Below are positions 46,315 to 56,700 of a DNA stretch of 59,090 nucleotides, in pieces (within the stretch, counting starts at the first letter, position 1; every line of letters starts with the position of its first letter). Both the position numbers and the translations under genes were made by a program. Under the pieces are notes generated by a model. The model was not told the DNA's origin. It searched no databases and saw only the letters and a list, made by a program, of their open reading frames with translations. The stretch lies in contig NZ_CBRF02000031.1 in assembly GCF_000470315.2 (NCBI RefSeq), positions 1 to 59,090 of the forward strand, in the 5' to 3' direction. This DNA is from Psychromonas sp. SP041 (lineage in GTDB: Bacteria > Pseudomonadota > Gammaproteobacteria > Enterobacterales > Psychromonadaceae).

Positions 46315-47193
46315 ATGAAGGATATTGAATCAGCAGCACAAACCTACATCATCACTGCAGATTGCCCAAGTCGAACGGGTACCGTTGATGTGGTGACTCG
46401 CTTTTTATTTGAACAGCAATGTTACATTAACGAAATTCATTCTTTTGTAGACACCACGGAAAATAGATTTTTTATTCGTGTGGAATTCAGACTCGATTCA
46501 GATGCAATATTTAACCAAGATGGCTTCACAGAGCAGTTTGAGCAACGTGCGAGTCAGTTTGAAATGAAATGGCAACTAGCGCCAAGACCTTATAAATCAA
46601 AAGTCGTTATTATGGTGTCAAAACATGACCATTGTTTAAATGACCTTTTATATCGTTACCGTACGGGTGATCTTAATATCGAGATACCGGCGATCATTTC
46701 AAATCATCCTGATTTAGAGGAATTAGCAAAGTGGCATGGCATCCCTTATTACCACCTCCCGATCACAAAAGAAACTAAACCAGAACAGGAAGCAGAAGTT
46801 TATAAAATAATCGAAGAAAGTAAATCTGATTTAGTCGTACTAGCACGTTACATGCAAGTACTTTCAAGTGACATGTCTAAAAAATTATCTGGTCGAGCAA
46901 TTAATATACATCATTCCTTATTACCGGGCTTTAAAGGTGCAAAACCTTATTATCAGGCATACGATCGCGGTATAAAGTTAGTCGGCGCAACGGCGCATTA
47001 TGTCAGTGACGATTTAGATGAAGGTCCCATTATCACGCAAAGCGTAGACACGGTTGATCACAGTTATTACCCAGAAGACCTAGCAGCCAAAGGACGACAT
47101 ATAGAATGCTTAACCCTATCTCGTGCTGTGCGTTACCATATTGAAAATAGAATATTTCTTCATGGCAATAAAACTGTTGTGTTTGGTAAGTAG
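46315..47193 (+). CDS. purU: Formyltetrahydrofolate deformylase
   Basis: The 292-residue protein is PurU, which hydrolyses 10-formyl-THF to formate and THF and balances one-carbon pools with the glycine cleavage system. An N-terminal ACT domain (ADCPSRTGTVDVVTRFLFEQ) precedes the formyltransferase fold with INIHHSLLPGFKGAKPYYQA (catalytic His) and GATAHYVSDDLDEGPIITQS (catalytic Asp). AAAGGA precedes the ATG. Its place after gcvP fits a one-carbon cluster, though spacing suggests its own promoter. Confidence 0.95.
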   Translation: MKDIESAAQTYIITADCPSRTGTVDVVTRFLFEQQCYINEIHSFVDTTENRFFIRVEFRLDSDAIFNQDGFTEQFEQRASQFEMKWQLAPRPYKSKVVIMVSKHDHCLNDLLYRYRTGDLNIEIPAIISNHPDLEELAKWHGIPYYHLPITKETKPEQEAEVYKIIEESKSDLVVLARYMQVLSSDMSKKLSGRAINIHHSLLPGFKGAKPYYQAYDRGIKLVGATAHYVSDDLDEGPIITQSVDTVDHSYYPEDLAAKGRHIECLTLSRAVRYHIENRIFLHGNKTVVFGK

Positions 47194-47357
47194 TACAAGT
47201 GTTCCTATTAAACATCGATGCGATGGAAGAGCCCTATTAGTAAGTTATCTGGATTTGAATCGATGTTGAAGCGGTAAATAAAGCTTAGCTAAGTCAGCTA
47301 AATGGCTAAGTGTTGGAAAATATAAAGCGGATCGGTTCCTTTTCAGAATTATTTACA

Positions 47358-47380
47358 GGGTCGAAATGACCCGCTTTTTG
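47358..47380 (+). terminator. Terminator-like hairpin after purU
   Basis: GGGTC-GAAAT-GACCC followed by GCTTTTTG. It lies in the convergent gap with the toxin gene. Confidence 0.65.
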
Positions 47381-47391
47381 ATATACATTCA

Positions 47392-47925
47392 TTATTGATT
47401 AAATAATTGCTCAACCGTTTTCATTGGTAAAAATAAACGTGTACGTCCACGATATTCGCACAATACTTCAAAACCATATTTAACGTAAAATTGTTGGGCT
47501 GAGTCAGTCAAGCAATCGACAATAATCGCATAAGCGCGCATGTGATGATTAACTTCCCACAAATACTTCAACGCTTTAATGAGACTGATTTTTCCTAATC
47601 CATGTCCATGGAATTCATTATGAACGGCTAATTGAGCCAGTAAAAAAACAGGGATTGGATACTGAGGTAACTTTTTGGCAAGTTTGGCGGGTAATGTTTC
47701 CCTAGAAATTGAACTTGGTGCAACGCTGTAAAACGCGCAGATTGAAAACTTATTATTTAACAATGGTATGTTAGAGGGTAATACCATTGTTCTACTAATA
47801 CCTGCTTGCATGTGTTTAGCGGCTTGTGTTTTTATAAACACATTTAACTCAAGTTCACCACAATCGAATGAGTTACGATCATGAACTGACTTATCTAATT
47901 CTTCAAAGGTTTTAGACCAACTCAT
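47392..47925 (-). CDS. tacT: GNAT acetyltransferase toxin (TacT-like)
   Basis: The 177-residue GNAT protein has the TacT/AtaT-type pattern: HDRNSFDCGELELNVFIKTQ, KHMQAGISRTMVL, FLLAQLAVHNEFHGHGLGKI (acetyl-CoA loop), AYAIIVDCLTDSAQQFYVKY, and GFEVL. Such toxins acetylate the amino group of charged tRNAs and stop translation. It overlaps the upstream DUF1778 antitoxin by 4 bp. First gene of the likely defence island running to the NYN gene. Confidence 0.88.
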   Translation of the reverse strand: MSWSKTFEELDKSVHDRNSFDCGELELNVFIKTQAAKHMQAGISRTMVLPSNIPLLNNKFSICAFYSVAPSSISRETLPAKLAKKLPQYPIPVFLLAQLAVHNEFHGHGLGKISLIKALKYLWEVNHHMRAYAIIVDCLTDSAQQFYVKYGFEVLCEYRGRTRLFLPMKTVEQLFNQ

Positions 47926-48191
47926 TCAACGTGACTTTCTTTCGTAAATGCAGCAGCGGCTAATAATGCGGCATTAGGGTTATTAGCTTTGTCACAAGCT
48001 TCGACGAACTGATCAAAAACATTACCCTCCACAACCATCATTTCATGTTCAGCAATAACATTCGATGCATCTTCATCCATTAAACGAACTACATACTCAG
48101 TTAAACTTTTTAAGCCTAAAAGAGCAGAAGCTTTTTCAGCTTTTACTTTTATGTCTTTATCCAATCGAATATCTAAGCGTGCAGTAGCCAT
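47922..48191 (-). CDS. tacA: DUF1778 antitoxin (TacA-like)
   Basis: The 89-residue protein is a ribbon-helix-helix DUF1778 antitoxin: ATARLDIRLDKDIKVKAEKA at the N-terminus (DNA-binding strand and helix), with a C-terminal toxin-binding tail (FVEACDKANNPNAALLAAAA). It neutralises the GNAT toxin and represses the operon. A perfect inverted repeat lies just upstream. Confidence 0.88.
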   Translation of the reverse strand: MATARLDIRLDKDIKVKAEKASALLGLKSLTEYVVRLMDEDASNVIAEHEMMVVEGNVFDQFVEACDKANNPNAALLAAAAFTKESHVE

Positions 48192-48210
48192 AACTTGCTC
48201 CCATTTATTG

Positions 48211-48227
48211 TACGGAACATTTCCGTA
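48211..48227. promoter_or_regulatory. Candidate TacA operator
   Basis: TACGGAA-CAT-TTCCGTA, 7-bp arms, 20 bp upstream of tacA. TACGGATATATG (about 48268) may be a second half-site. Confidence 0.6.
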
Positions 48228-48371
48228 ATTAATAAAGTATAAGCCTAAAAAAAACTAATGGCAACTGTACGGATATATGACGGATTTTTATTTATTTTCG
48301 TGGGTTTTTATATGAATAGGCTCACCCATTACTTCTGATTAATAGTTAAAAAAACCAAAATCTAGTCTCCT

Positions 48372-50447
48372 TTAGATATAAACCACATCCCAAAGGTCTG
48401 TATTGATAGTTAATTCATTAAATCTATTTTCTTCTACAGCAAAGGCTAATAAATGAGTTGGCCTAGAAAAGCCGACGTAAAGCATTTTAGAATATTTTTT
48501 TATGTTATCTATTTTTGTATTTAACTTTTTAATTTCTTTTTCTCGCGTAATAGCTCCTTGTTTTCCTTTTTCATTTAATGTCATTATTTCTAGTCTTAGC
48601 TGGTTAATTTTATTCCCTATATTTTTAATTAACTCCAAACTACTTGAACCATTAAATACTTCACTCATTTGGGTAGATTCATACTCGCTATAATAAAAGG
48701 ATTCTAAATATAGTGTCGCTAAATGTGTTTGACCTTTTACACCATGTACAGTGCTAAACATTAAATTACAGTCTTCTTTTTCAGGATGAGCTGAAACATC
48801 ATTTATCGCATAAACATCATAGATAAAAGCTCTATTAGCTGTACACCCTGGAAAAAACGCCCTAAAGATTGAAATTATATAAGCTTGTAATTCACCTAAT
48901 ACATGCTTGTGGTTACCTCTCATTACATTGATTGACCATAAATAAATATTCTTTTCAAAAAAAACTACTTTTTCATCTAAAGTTGATTTTTCTAGCAGTA
49001 GTTTTTTAAACGTAGATTCTTTGAAAAATTTTTCGTCATCATCTTTAACATTTGTCACTCTAAGCGATTTAAGAATTGCATTTTTAATATTGGAAGCAAT
49101 TGGCTTTAAACTGTCATTCGTCTGTTCAAAGCAAATTAAATATTGAGCCAAACAGTCATATTCGTTTTTGGGCTTTGTTTGCTCACGGCTATAATTTGGA
49201 TAGTAACTAGGTAGCGTGACTTTTGTTGCGTCGTCTTTTTTTGTTGTAACCCATGCTACAACGGAGAGCACTTCTGAAGAGGTATTTGGAAGTAAACCAC
49301 CTTCTGTTAACTTATTAATTATTAATGTGTAGCACTCTATTAACCGTTCTTTATTAGCAAGGGTATAAACAAATAAGATAGGCTTGATTTGACTATCAGA
49401 ATTTAAACCTACGATATTTGATTTTGTTAAACTAAATATATTTGTAAGGCTAGCATTTAGAGGAGATAGACGATGACTACCTGTGATTTCTTTTACTGTT
49501 TCTCTGTCTATCCAAATTTCATCTAATTTAACCTCTCCATTAAAAATTGCTTGATTTTTATCTCCAATACGTTGATATACAGATTTAGAACGACCACCAT
49601 CAAAAAATAACATTTCCAAAATTTGATATTGATGCTTATCCATATCTTGCATTTCATCAACAAACACATAAGAAAAACGGCGTTGAATAATATTGATTAT
49701 CTGTGGCTTAGCGAATAAATATTTATAAGCTAAAGCATAAGCATCATCAAAGTGTAAATAGCCTTCCTCAAGAACTTTCCTCTTTAATTTGAATAAATAA
49801 TCTAAAATATCTGATTTTTCTTCATCTGAATAATCTTGATAGTTTTTCGATTTCGGCTTTGGTTTACTTATTTCTAAATCAGAACCATTTATTGTACTGA
49901 CTAAGTTTGTACTATTGGGTTCCTGTGAAAAACGATAATTAAATATTTTTGATTCATTACAGGAAAAAATATACTTAACTTTTCTGAAAGTCTCTCTTTG
50001 ACTAAGTAAATCGAAAGTTAATTTATTTTTTATTTGCTGAGCATATGCTTGGTCACATATTCTAGTAATGTCATTTCCAAAGCTTTGCTTAAAATAAGGT
50101 TTAGCCAAAAATTCATTAACAAAGCCCTGTATTGTTCCAACAAAATTTGGATGAGAGAATAGTTTTGGGCAATAAGCACCAATACGGCTTTTTATCTCAT
50201 CAATTGCCGCATTTGTATGAGATATTACTAATATCCCCGAGCCATTTTTGAAAGGCATATAGCGCTCTAAAATCAATAACTTTGCTAATAGTACAGTTGT
50301 TTTTCCACTGCCAGGGACGGCCTGTAAATCAAGCGTGTTTAAGTCTTTTAAGAACTCAATTCGTTCATCATCGAATTTTTGCTCAGCTTTTAATAAAATA
50401 GATTCAGCATATTCAATATCCTCATCAGTAATACTAATTACAGACAT
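48372..50447 (-). CDS. gajB: UvrD-like helicase of a Gabija-type system (GajB-like)
   Basis: The protein of 691 residues is a superfamily 1 helicase: Walker A VPGSGKTTVLLAKLL (about 42-56), motif Ia ISHTNAAIDEI, motif II VFVDEMQDMDKHQYQILEML (about 260), GDKNQAIFNG (motif III), STVHGVKGQTH (motif V-like) and YVGFSRPTHLL (motif VI, about 655). Start at 50447 is preferred over 50492; it overlaps the end of the nuclease gene by 14 bp. Helicase after an OLD-family nuclease is the Gabija (GajA/GajB) arrangement, where the complex degrades phage DNA when nucleotide levels fall. It is longer than typical GajB (about 500), so a related OLD/helicase system is possible. Confidence 0.8.
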   Translation of the reverse strand: MSVISITDEDIEYAESILLKAEQKFDDERIEFLKDLNTLDLQAVPGSGKTTVLLAKLLILERYMPFKNGSGILVISHTNAAIDEIKSRIGAYCPKLFSHPNFVGTIQGFVNEFLAKPYFKQSFGNDITRICDQAYAQQIKNKLTFDLLSQRETFRKVKYIFSCNESKIFNYRFSQEPNSTNLVSTINGSDLEISKPKPKSKNYQDYSDEEKSDILDYLFKLKRKVLEEGYLHFDDAYALAYKYLFAKPQIINIIQRRFSYVFVDEMQDMDKHQYQILEMLFFDGGRSKSVYQRIGDKNQAIFNGEVKLDEIWIDRETVKEITGSHRLSPLNASLTNIFSLTKSNIVGLNSDSQIKPILFVYTLANKERLIECYTLIINKLTEGGLLPNTSSEVLSVVAWVTTKKDDATKVTLPSYYPNYSREQTKPKNEYDCLAQYLICFEQTNDSLKPIASNIKNAILKSLRVTNVKDDDEKFFKESTFKKLLLEKSTLDEKVVFFEKNIYLWSINVMRGNHKHVLGELQAYIISIFRAFFPGCTANRAFIYDVYAINDVSAHPEKEDCNLMFSTVHGVKGQTHLATLYLESFYYSEYESTQMSEVFNGSSSLELIKNIGNKINQLRLEIMTLNEKGKQGAITREKEIKKLNTKIDNIKKYSKMLYVGFSRPTHLLAFAVEENRFNELTINTDLWDVVYI

Positions 50448-52263
50448 ATTTAATTGCTCCCATAAGAGAAGCAATTGGCTGATCTGTTTCATCTAGTTTT
50501 ATTGAATCATCATAACCATCTGAATTTGGGTCTATTAAATTTGCAAGTTGGTAAGAAAATTCAGTTTTTTTAATGTCTTTCCCTAACAGTTTTTTGGCTA
50601 ATTCGCTTCCGTAATTTGAGGTATCTATTTTAGGAAACATATCTAATAGAACAGATTCTACATGTTCCCCTAAAGTACTAGAAATAAGTAAACTATATTC
50701 CAGAGTCCAGCTTTCTGTTACAAATACACGAGTAGATTGCTTATCAAACTCTTCTTTTATTTTTTCTTTTTCTAGTAACGATTGTTTAGTAACTTCAATT
50801 TCACAACACTTGAGGTAGTTATATGTATTGTTTTTACCTTTTTTAATGGCTTTGCCTTCGCTGTCTATAGCTAACTCTTTTTCATAAGCAGGTACATCAA
50901 CATCGGTGATGATAGCTACAGGTAAATTTAGACAAGGTTTTCTTTGTCTTAAAAATATTTTGGCAAATTTTATAAACTCAGCACTAGCAACATTTACAAT
51001 AGAAACGCCTGCTTCTGTTAAATCTTTGGTAATTAAACCATCTTTTTTCATTTTTCTAGCAAGGGCGGGAATGAGTATTTCTTCAGACCAACCTTCTACC
51101 ATAATCACACCTTTCGCAAAAAACAAGTTTGCTTTAGTTGTGTCTAAAAATCGCTCTAAATGTTTATAATCATCAGGATCTAATAATGTGTGCTTATTGT
51201 TCAAGGGATAAGCATTTTTATTATGGCAAATAATAATGTTTTCTAGTTTAACTTTCGATACTAAGTTTGGGCTATGTGTAGTTAATATTAGCTGTATATT
51301 TTGCTTATTTTGTAATGCTTCAATTACCTTCATCTGAGCTTGAGGGTGCAAATGTGCCTCTAACTCTTCTATCAAGCCTAATCTTAAACCTGTCCAATTA
51401 TCTTTCTCTAGATGTAGTAATTCCGTCGCCATAAAAAGCTTATTCATCGTGCCAAGGCCAGGGTTTATCTGATCTAGAATTTGTAATTCTAACTTTTCTA
51501 AAATCGATTTTAAATTCGCGTTAGTTACATCAAAATTAGTCGCATGATTTTCATCAATAAATAATTTAACGAACGTATCAATTTTATCCTTTAATTCTTT
51601 GCCTTTTATATCATCTTTTAGAGAGGCACCATCGGCATCTAAGCCCTTAAAATATGCAGCGACATTTTCATTAAACTCCTGAAAAAGAAAAACTAATCTA
51701 TGTTCATCTTTATTTTCAAAAGCTTCATGTGTTTGAAGGATATTTGATAGCCTGGAATTTTTCTTAGGGGTTAAGTCGAGATTAGCATCGCGAAGTGGCT
51801 TTAAGTACGTAGCTTTTAGATATTCACGAGCAGCAGCTTTTAGTGGTGTACCTTGAATGTCAACTCCGGCACATATATCGGTAGGTAATATGCGGTGATC
51901 AGTTCTCGACACATCATAAATTATTCTTAAATATGGCTTTGCTTCGTCGCCTTGCCCCTCAAATCCAAGCCACTCTGTAAAGTGAAAAGCTTCTTTTTCC
52001 ATATCCTCAAAACGAAGCTCAATTCTAAATCTATTAGATGAGTCAAAAAAATCATTGTCATCTAATTTAATCCATTCATAACTGTGGGTCTTCAAAACTA
52101 ATTTAATAGCATCAACTATCGCAGTTTTACCGGAGTCATTCTCACCGATAAGAACATTTAGACCTTTTGTAAAGTTCAAATCTAAATTAGGATTGCTTAA
52201 GTCTATTTTACTTGAAGAGCCATACTTTCTAAAATTCCATATTTTAATATTTGCTAAAAACAT
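50434..52263 (-). CDS. gajA: OLD-family ATPase-nuclease (GajA-like)
   Basis: The 609-residue protein combines an ABC-type ATPase and a TOPRIM nuclease. Walker A is GENDSGKT (40-47); the signature/Walker B region GLIEELEAHLHPQ is near 295-308 with LTTHSPNLVSKV after it; the TOPRIM glutamate lies in VEGWSEEILIPAL (about 386) and the acidic DxD in ITDVDVPAYE (about 452). This matches class 2 OLD proteins such as GajA. It is first in the operon, with 250 bp to the divergent NYN gene. The 14-bp overlap with the helicase supports co-translation. Confidence 0.82.
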   Translation of the reverse strand: MFLANIKIWNFRKYGSSSKIDLSNPNLDLNFTKGLNVLIGENDSGKTAIVDAIKLVLKTHSYEWIKLDDNDFFDSSNRFRIELRFEDMEKEAFHFTEWLGFEGQGDEAKPYLRIIYDVSRTDHRILPTDICAGVDIQGTPLKAAAREYLKATYLKPLRDANLDLTPKKNSRLSNILQTHEAFENKDEHRLVFLFQEFNENVAAYFKGLDADGASLKDDIKGKELKDKIDTFVKLFIDENHATNFDVTNANLKSILEKLELQILDQINPGLGTMNKLFMATELLHLEKDNWTGLRLGLIEELEAHLHPQAQMKVIEALQNKQNIQLILTTHSPNLVSKVKLENIIICHNKNAYPLNNKHTLLDPDDYKHLERFLDTTKANLFFAKGVIMVEGWSEEILIPALARKMKKDGLITKDLTEAGVSIVNVASAEFIKFAKIFLRQRKPCLNLPVAIITDVDVPAYEKELAIDSEGKAIKKGKNNTYNYLKCCEIEVTKQSLLEKEKIKEEFDKQSTRVFVTESWTLEYSLLISSTLGEHVESVLLDMFPKIDTSNYGSELAKKLLGKDIKKTEFSYQLANLIDPNSDGYDDSIKLDETDQPIASLMGAIKYVCN

Positions 52264-52513
52264 AATAGTTTCTTCCTTGTGAAACTTTAGAACCTGTTGA
52301 GACAGATATTACCTTTGGATTATAAGTCAAAGTAAGTATTTTTATTTTGAAGAGGCTCATGTTGTTTGATCTAATAAAAATACATACTACAATACTGATT
52401 TTAAAGTTAATTATAGATAAATATCTATCATAAAAGTACGTTGACAATAAGATTCCTTTCTACTTCTTTTGGTCAGAAAAATACTTTATTGTTTGTAGAA
52501 ATGGAGTTTAATA
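52264..52513. other. Divergent promoter region of gajA and the NYN gene
   Basis: AT-rich with no clear operator. A 67-codon minus-strand frame (52244-52447) overlaps gajA and is judged spurious. Confidence 0.35.
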
Positions 52514-53251
52514 TTGAAAGATAAAGAGAAGATTGCGTTATTTATAGATGCTGATAACGCCCCAGCTGTAAAAATTGACGTTGTATTATCTGAGCTAGCC
52601 AAATTTGGTGTAGTTACGATCAGAAAAGCATATGGAAACTGGAAATCCTCTCGCTTAAAAAGATGGGAAGATGTTTTACACGAATATGCAATTCAGCCTA
52701 TTCAACAATTTGATTTAACAAAAGGAAAAAATGCCAGTGATATGGCTCTCATCATAGATGCAATGGATATTCTTTATACAAAAGATATTGATGTAATCTG
52801 TTTAGTTTCTTCCGATTGTGATTTTACCCCCCTTGTTACCCGTACTCTAGCTGATGGTAAATTAGTGATTGGTTTTGGCGAACGTAAAGCACCGATCGCT
52901 TTTGTAAATAGTTGCTCTAAGTTCCTATATTTTGATAATGACAAAAAGAAAGTCGATTCTGATATTAAAGAAATATCTATTACTTCAACGAAGCTAGTAA
53001 AGACTTTAAATCGAGATACAAAGTTAATTAATTTGCTTAGGCAAGCTATAGAGGCTGTTGAGGATGACGATGGTTGGGCAATGCTCGGCCATATAGGTAC
53101 ACATATATCTAATCACACATCCTTTGATCAGCGAAATTATGGTTTTGCCAAATTAGGTGATTTATTTGGTGCAATAGATCTTTTTGAAATAAAGAAAACG
53201 CATGGTTCAGTACTTTGGATAAGAGACAAAAAGAAAGCTAAAAAAAATTGA
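52514..53251 (+). CDS. NYN (PIN-like) and OST-HTH domain protein
   Basis: The 245-residue protein starts at TTG (52514) eight bases after a GGAG site; an upstream ATG at 52501 is in another frame. The N-terminal NYN/LabA-like nuclease domain has the acidic set: IALFIDADNAP (Asp13/Asp15 area), KGKNASDMALIIDAMDILY, and VSSDCDFTPLV. The C-terminal part (about 160-240, INLLRQAIEAVEDDDGWAML, NYGFAKLGDLFGAIDLF) fits an OST-HTH/LOTUS RNA-binding module. A probable RNase; substrate unknown. Placed beside Gabija genes, it may take part in defence, but homologues also occur outside such islands. Confidence 0.82.
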   Translation: MKDKEKIALFIDADNAPAVKIDVVLSELAKFGVVTIRKAYGNWKSSRLKRWEDVLHEYAIQPIQQFDLTKGKNASDMALIIDAMDILYTKDIDVICLVSSDCDFTPLVTRTLADGKLVIGFGERKAPIAFVNSCSKFLYFDNDKKKVDSDIKEISITSTKLVKTLNRDTKLINLLRQAIEAVEDDDGWAMLGHIGTHISNHTSFDQRNYGFAKLGDLFGAIDLFEIKKTHGSVLWIRDKKKAKKN

Positions 53252-53367
53252 TTTGTTGATATGGTGCGATATTGCTACTTTAACCTTGTTTCCGATGAAC
53301 TTAGACTTCAATAAAATCATGATGTTATCATACGAATAAGAATCGCAATATTCTTTGATAATACTGT

Positions 53368-53580
53368 TTTTGACCTAACCTTCTCCATCCTTCAAACCTT
53401 CGTGGTTCAATCGGTTTTTGATTTTAAAAGTCAACAAGCAACCACGAAGCCGCTTCGCTGCACGAAGGACACGAAGAAAACCTTTACAATAAATATTTTG
53501 AATTAACCTTCTTCACCCTTCGTGCCTTCGTGGTTAAATAGTTTTTTGACTTTAAAAGACAACAAGAACACGTCAAAGCA
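53368..53580. repeat. 128-bp tandem repeat, left array (about 1.7 units)
   Basis: The landmark TTTTGA(A)TTAACC recurs exactly 128 bp apart (unit starts about 53368 and 53496). Each unit carries CTTCGTGGTT and, 33 bases later, AACCACGAAG, plus GCTTCGCTGCACGAAGGACA. The same unit makes the right array at 58595-59090. The second unit is diverged and breaks off at the palindromic element. The rest of the 53252-53367 gap is plain. Confidence 0.8.
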
Positions 53581-53666
53581 GAAAATTGTGGAAAGCCATT
53601 AGTTGATCGCAACAAATTCAATCTATTACGATCTAAAGTCACTGGCTGTCCAGCACTTTTTAATAT
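53581..53666. repeat. ~85-bp palindromic element, copy A
   Basis: Imperfect inverted repeat: plus-strand ATTGTGGAAAGCCATTAGTTG at the left against ACTGGCTGTCCAGCACTTTT at the right, with GATCGCAACA/ATTACGATC inside. Related copies lie at 57557-57638 and 58452-58536. Confidence 0.75.
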
Positions 53667-53795
53667 TTTTATAATCCATATTTCTCATTAACCCAACTCA
53701 CTTTGATAAATTTATAATGCATAGAATCTAACGTTGCAAGCCTTAGAAGCAATATGTAACCAACGTTTGATATTCTTAACACTAGGTAACCACAA

Positions 53796-56700
53796 TTACG
53801 GGACCAGTTGATTAGAAACAATATGCAAGTCTCTTTGCGGAAAAGGTATCGAGATATTATGTTCTGCAAGAGTCCGGTTAAAACTACTATTAATCGCATG
53901 TGTAACAGGAAGACGATATTCAGTTTTTTCTACATAGACACGGGCTTCAAAGTTAAGTGAGCTATCACCGTGCTCTAAAAAGAAAACTTGTGGTCCTGGT
54001 TGAGTTAATATATCTGTTTTATTTTTAAGCTCTTGTATTAATAAATCACGAACTTGTTCCACATCAGAGCCATAAGCGACTCCAATTTTAATAACAACCC
54101 TAGTCACTGCATCGTTTAAAGTCCAGTTCGTTACATTTTCAGTAATAATCGATTTATTTGGAAGCAGAACCTCTCGATTGTCAAAATCTGTAACCGTAGT
54201 CGCTCGAATTGAAATATTAGTCACGGTACCCGATTGGTCGCCAATAGTGACTAAATCCCCTACCCGAATTGGCCTTTCAAACAAGATAATAATACCCGAC
54301 ACAAAGTTAGCAACAATTTCTTGTAAGCCAAATCCTAATCCGACACCTAAAGCCGCAACAATCCACTGTAATTTTGACCAATCTATACCCAATAGAGATA
54401 GACCAACAACACAACCGGTGCCTACTAAGATGTAACCTAAAATAGTAATTAAAGCATAACGAGCCCCGTTATCCATTTTGAATCGTTCAAAAAATCCAAT
54501 TTCAATAACACCACGAATATTTTTAGCCGCAACCACCCCACCTGTTATAAAACTGATGCCTAGAATAATTTGCAACAATGTCACATCGCTAGCTAACTCT
54601 ACACCACCTACTACAGTCACTTCTTGCCAAAGAACAATATCATCAACAATACCTAGTGCAGGTAATAAAGGTTTCCAGACAAACCAAAGACAAGCTATAA
54701 ATAATAATCGAGAGATCCAAAGTATGATTGATCGACTTTGTCTTATTACTTCATCATTGTTTACCTCATTATTTATCTCATTGTTTATAGTTTGAGGTGG
54801 ATTTGATTCATCATGACTTTGTGCTAAAAGTTCCTCTTGTTGAAGCTTCGCTTCTAAGCGTTTCTTTTTCATTATGTGGCGACGAAAAGTAACTAAAAAG
54901 ATACGTAACATAATGCCATAAACAACTGCTACTAATACCAATAATATACCTGATAGGAAGATCTTTGATTGTAATTCGACTGCAGTATCAAAAAAACCAA
55001 ATAACGGAAGTAAACCTATAATAAATGGAGAAATAACAATAAAAGGAAATGATAAATACATAAATGTACTGGCAGATGAATCGCCTTCGACACTATTTGC
55101 TACACCATTATTAGGTTGAAAAAATTGGTAGGTAAATATGGTAATAAAGAGCGACCCAGTAATAAAAGCAATAATAGCTATGCCATAACGCAATTCAGGC
55201 TCACCACTCGCAATTGCACTTGCAAATACAAAAGTGACTAAGGATTGTGTCGGCACAAACCACGTTAACATCTTTCTGAGTTTATTTCGTGCAATATCAC
55301 TCCATCCAAAATGTTTATCAAATATACCATCTTGGCGACTCATTGACCGAAAGAAAAGTAAAATCAAACTGACTGAAGAAGCTAATGCTAAGCCTGTAGC
55401 AATCGCAGCTGAAAAGCTGCTAGATTCAGCATTATTTAAAATAAAACCTGCTAGAGCGCATAAAGCAAGGGGAACAGGCAACGCTAAAACAAACGTTAAC
55501 AATAGAGCAAGTGGCGTTGTAAAATAGGTATCCTTTCCTACTTTACCAACTTGATTAACTAATGATTGTAAAACATGAATAATTTTAGATTTTAAGGCTA
55601 AAATAGTAATTGGGATGATAAGTGAGATTAAAAACAAAGTCGGCGTTTTTAACATGCCTGAATATAAAAGATTAAATGAGTTTAACCATGAATCTGGCGA
55701 AACATACCATTTAATATTGTTAATAAAATTATTGACAAGATTACTCATATTTCCTGAGTTTGAAGGTAACCAAATAAGTCTACGATCTAAGAGTTCTCTT
55801 AATTCTGCGCTTGATAATAAAAGCTGATTAATAAGTAACTTTTCTTCATTGATACCATCAGACTTTTCATTTGATGCTTCAATTAATAAACTTAATAACT
55901 CACGGCGTGTTTCAACCAGTTTTTGCGCAGATTCGATATCAGAGTAGGTAAACAACGTGCTATTATCACTTTGTTGCTTGACTAAACTCTCCTGATTATT
56001 TTTCATTGCATCTTCCAGAAACTGTCTAGCAGTAACCGAAACGTCAGAGATATTACGTACTCTTTCCTGCCACAATATCACATCAAGTTGATTTCGAATT
56101 GCATCTTCCTCAATGGTATATTTGCGTTGCTCAATCAAACTATCATTGGGTAAAGACGTTCTCAACTTACGTAATAATTCACCTAATTCATCTGTTACTC
56201 TTCCAGTTGCCAGTACACGCTCAACTGTTTCTGATGATTGTTGCACTTCAAGCTTTTGGCTCCTTAGCGTACTAATATTTTCTTTGTTTTTGGTTGAGTC
56301 GGCTTGCATTTTTATGAGCAATTCGGCCAGTGAAATATTTTCACTGGCAATAGTATAAAGTGGAGATTGTGGCTCAAATTCGGCACGCGTTTCTTTGTTT
56401 TTGTTAACCGTCTCTTGTACTTCCATATTACGAGTCTGCGATAAATAATCACTAAGTGCCGTAATTTTTTTTTCATAAAATTCGCTTTGCATTCGCAACT
56501 GGATAAGTTGTGCATTCACTAAAGTTTGCCTTGTCGATATAGTATCGAGTTCGCGCTCTAGTTTATTTATTGTTGCAGTATATTTATCTACATTTGCACT
56601 TTGTTTTAAGAAATTTGCTAATTCAATGGGGTTGGTATTTTGACTTGATTGTTTACTAACCGCCTCACTAATTATTTTTTTATTTGCTAATGCTTCGCTC

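Noticed and set aside
53725-53795. Integron attC-like site (TCTAACG...ACGTTTGAT with AACGTTG/CAACGTT arms)
   Set aside because: The right core does not fit GTTRRRY and there is no integrase or cassette array.
53669-53899. 76-codon minus-strand frame after mscK
   Set aside because: It overlaps the mscK end in another frame and contains no recognisable motif.
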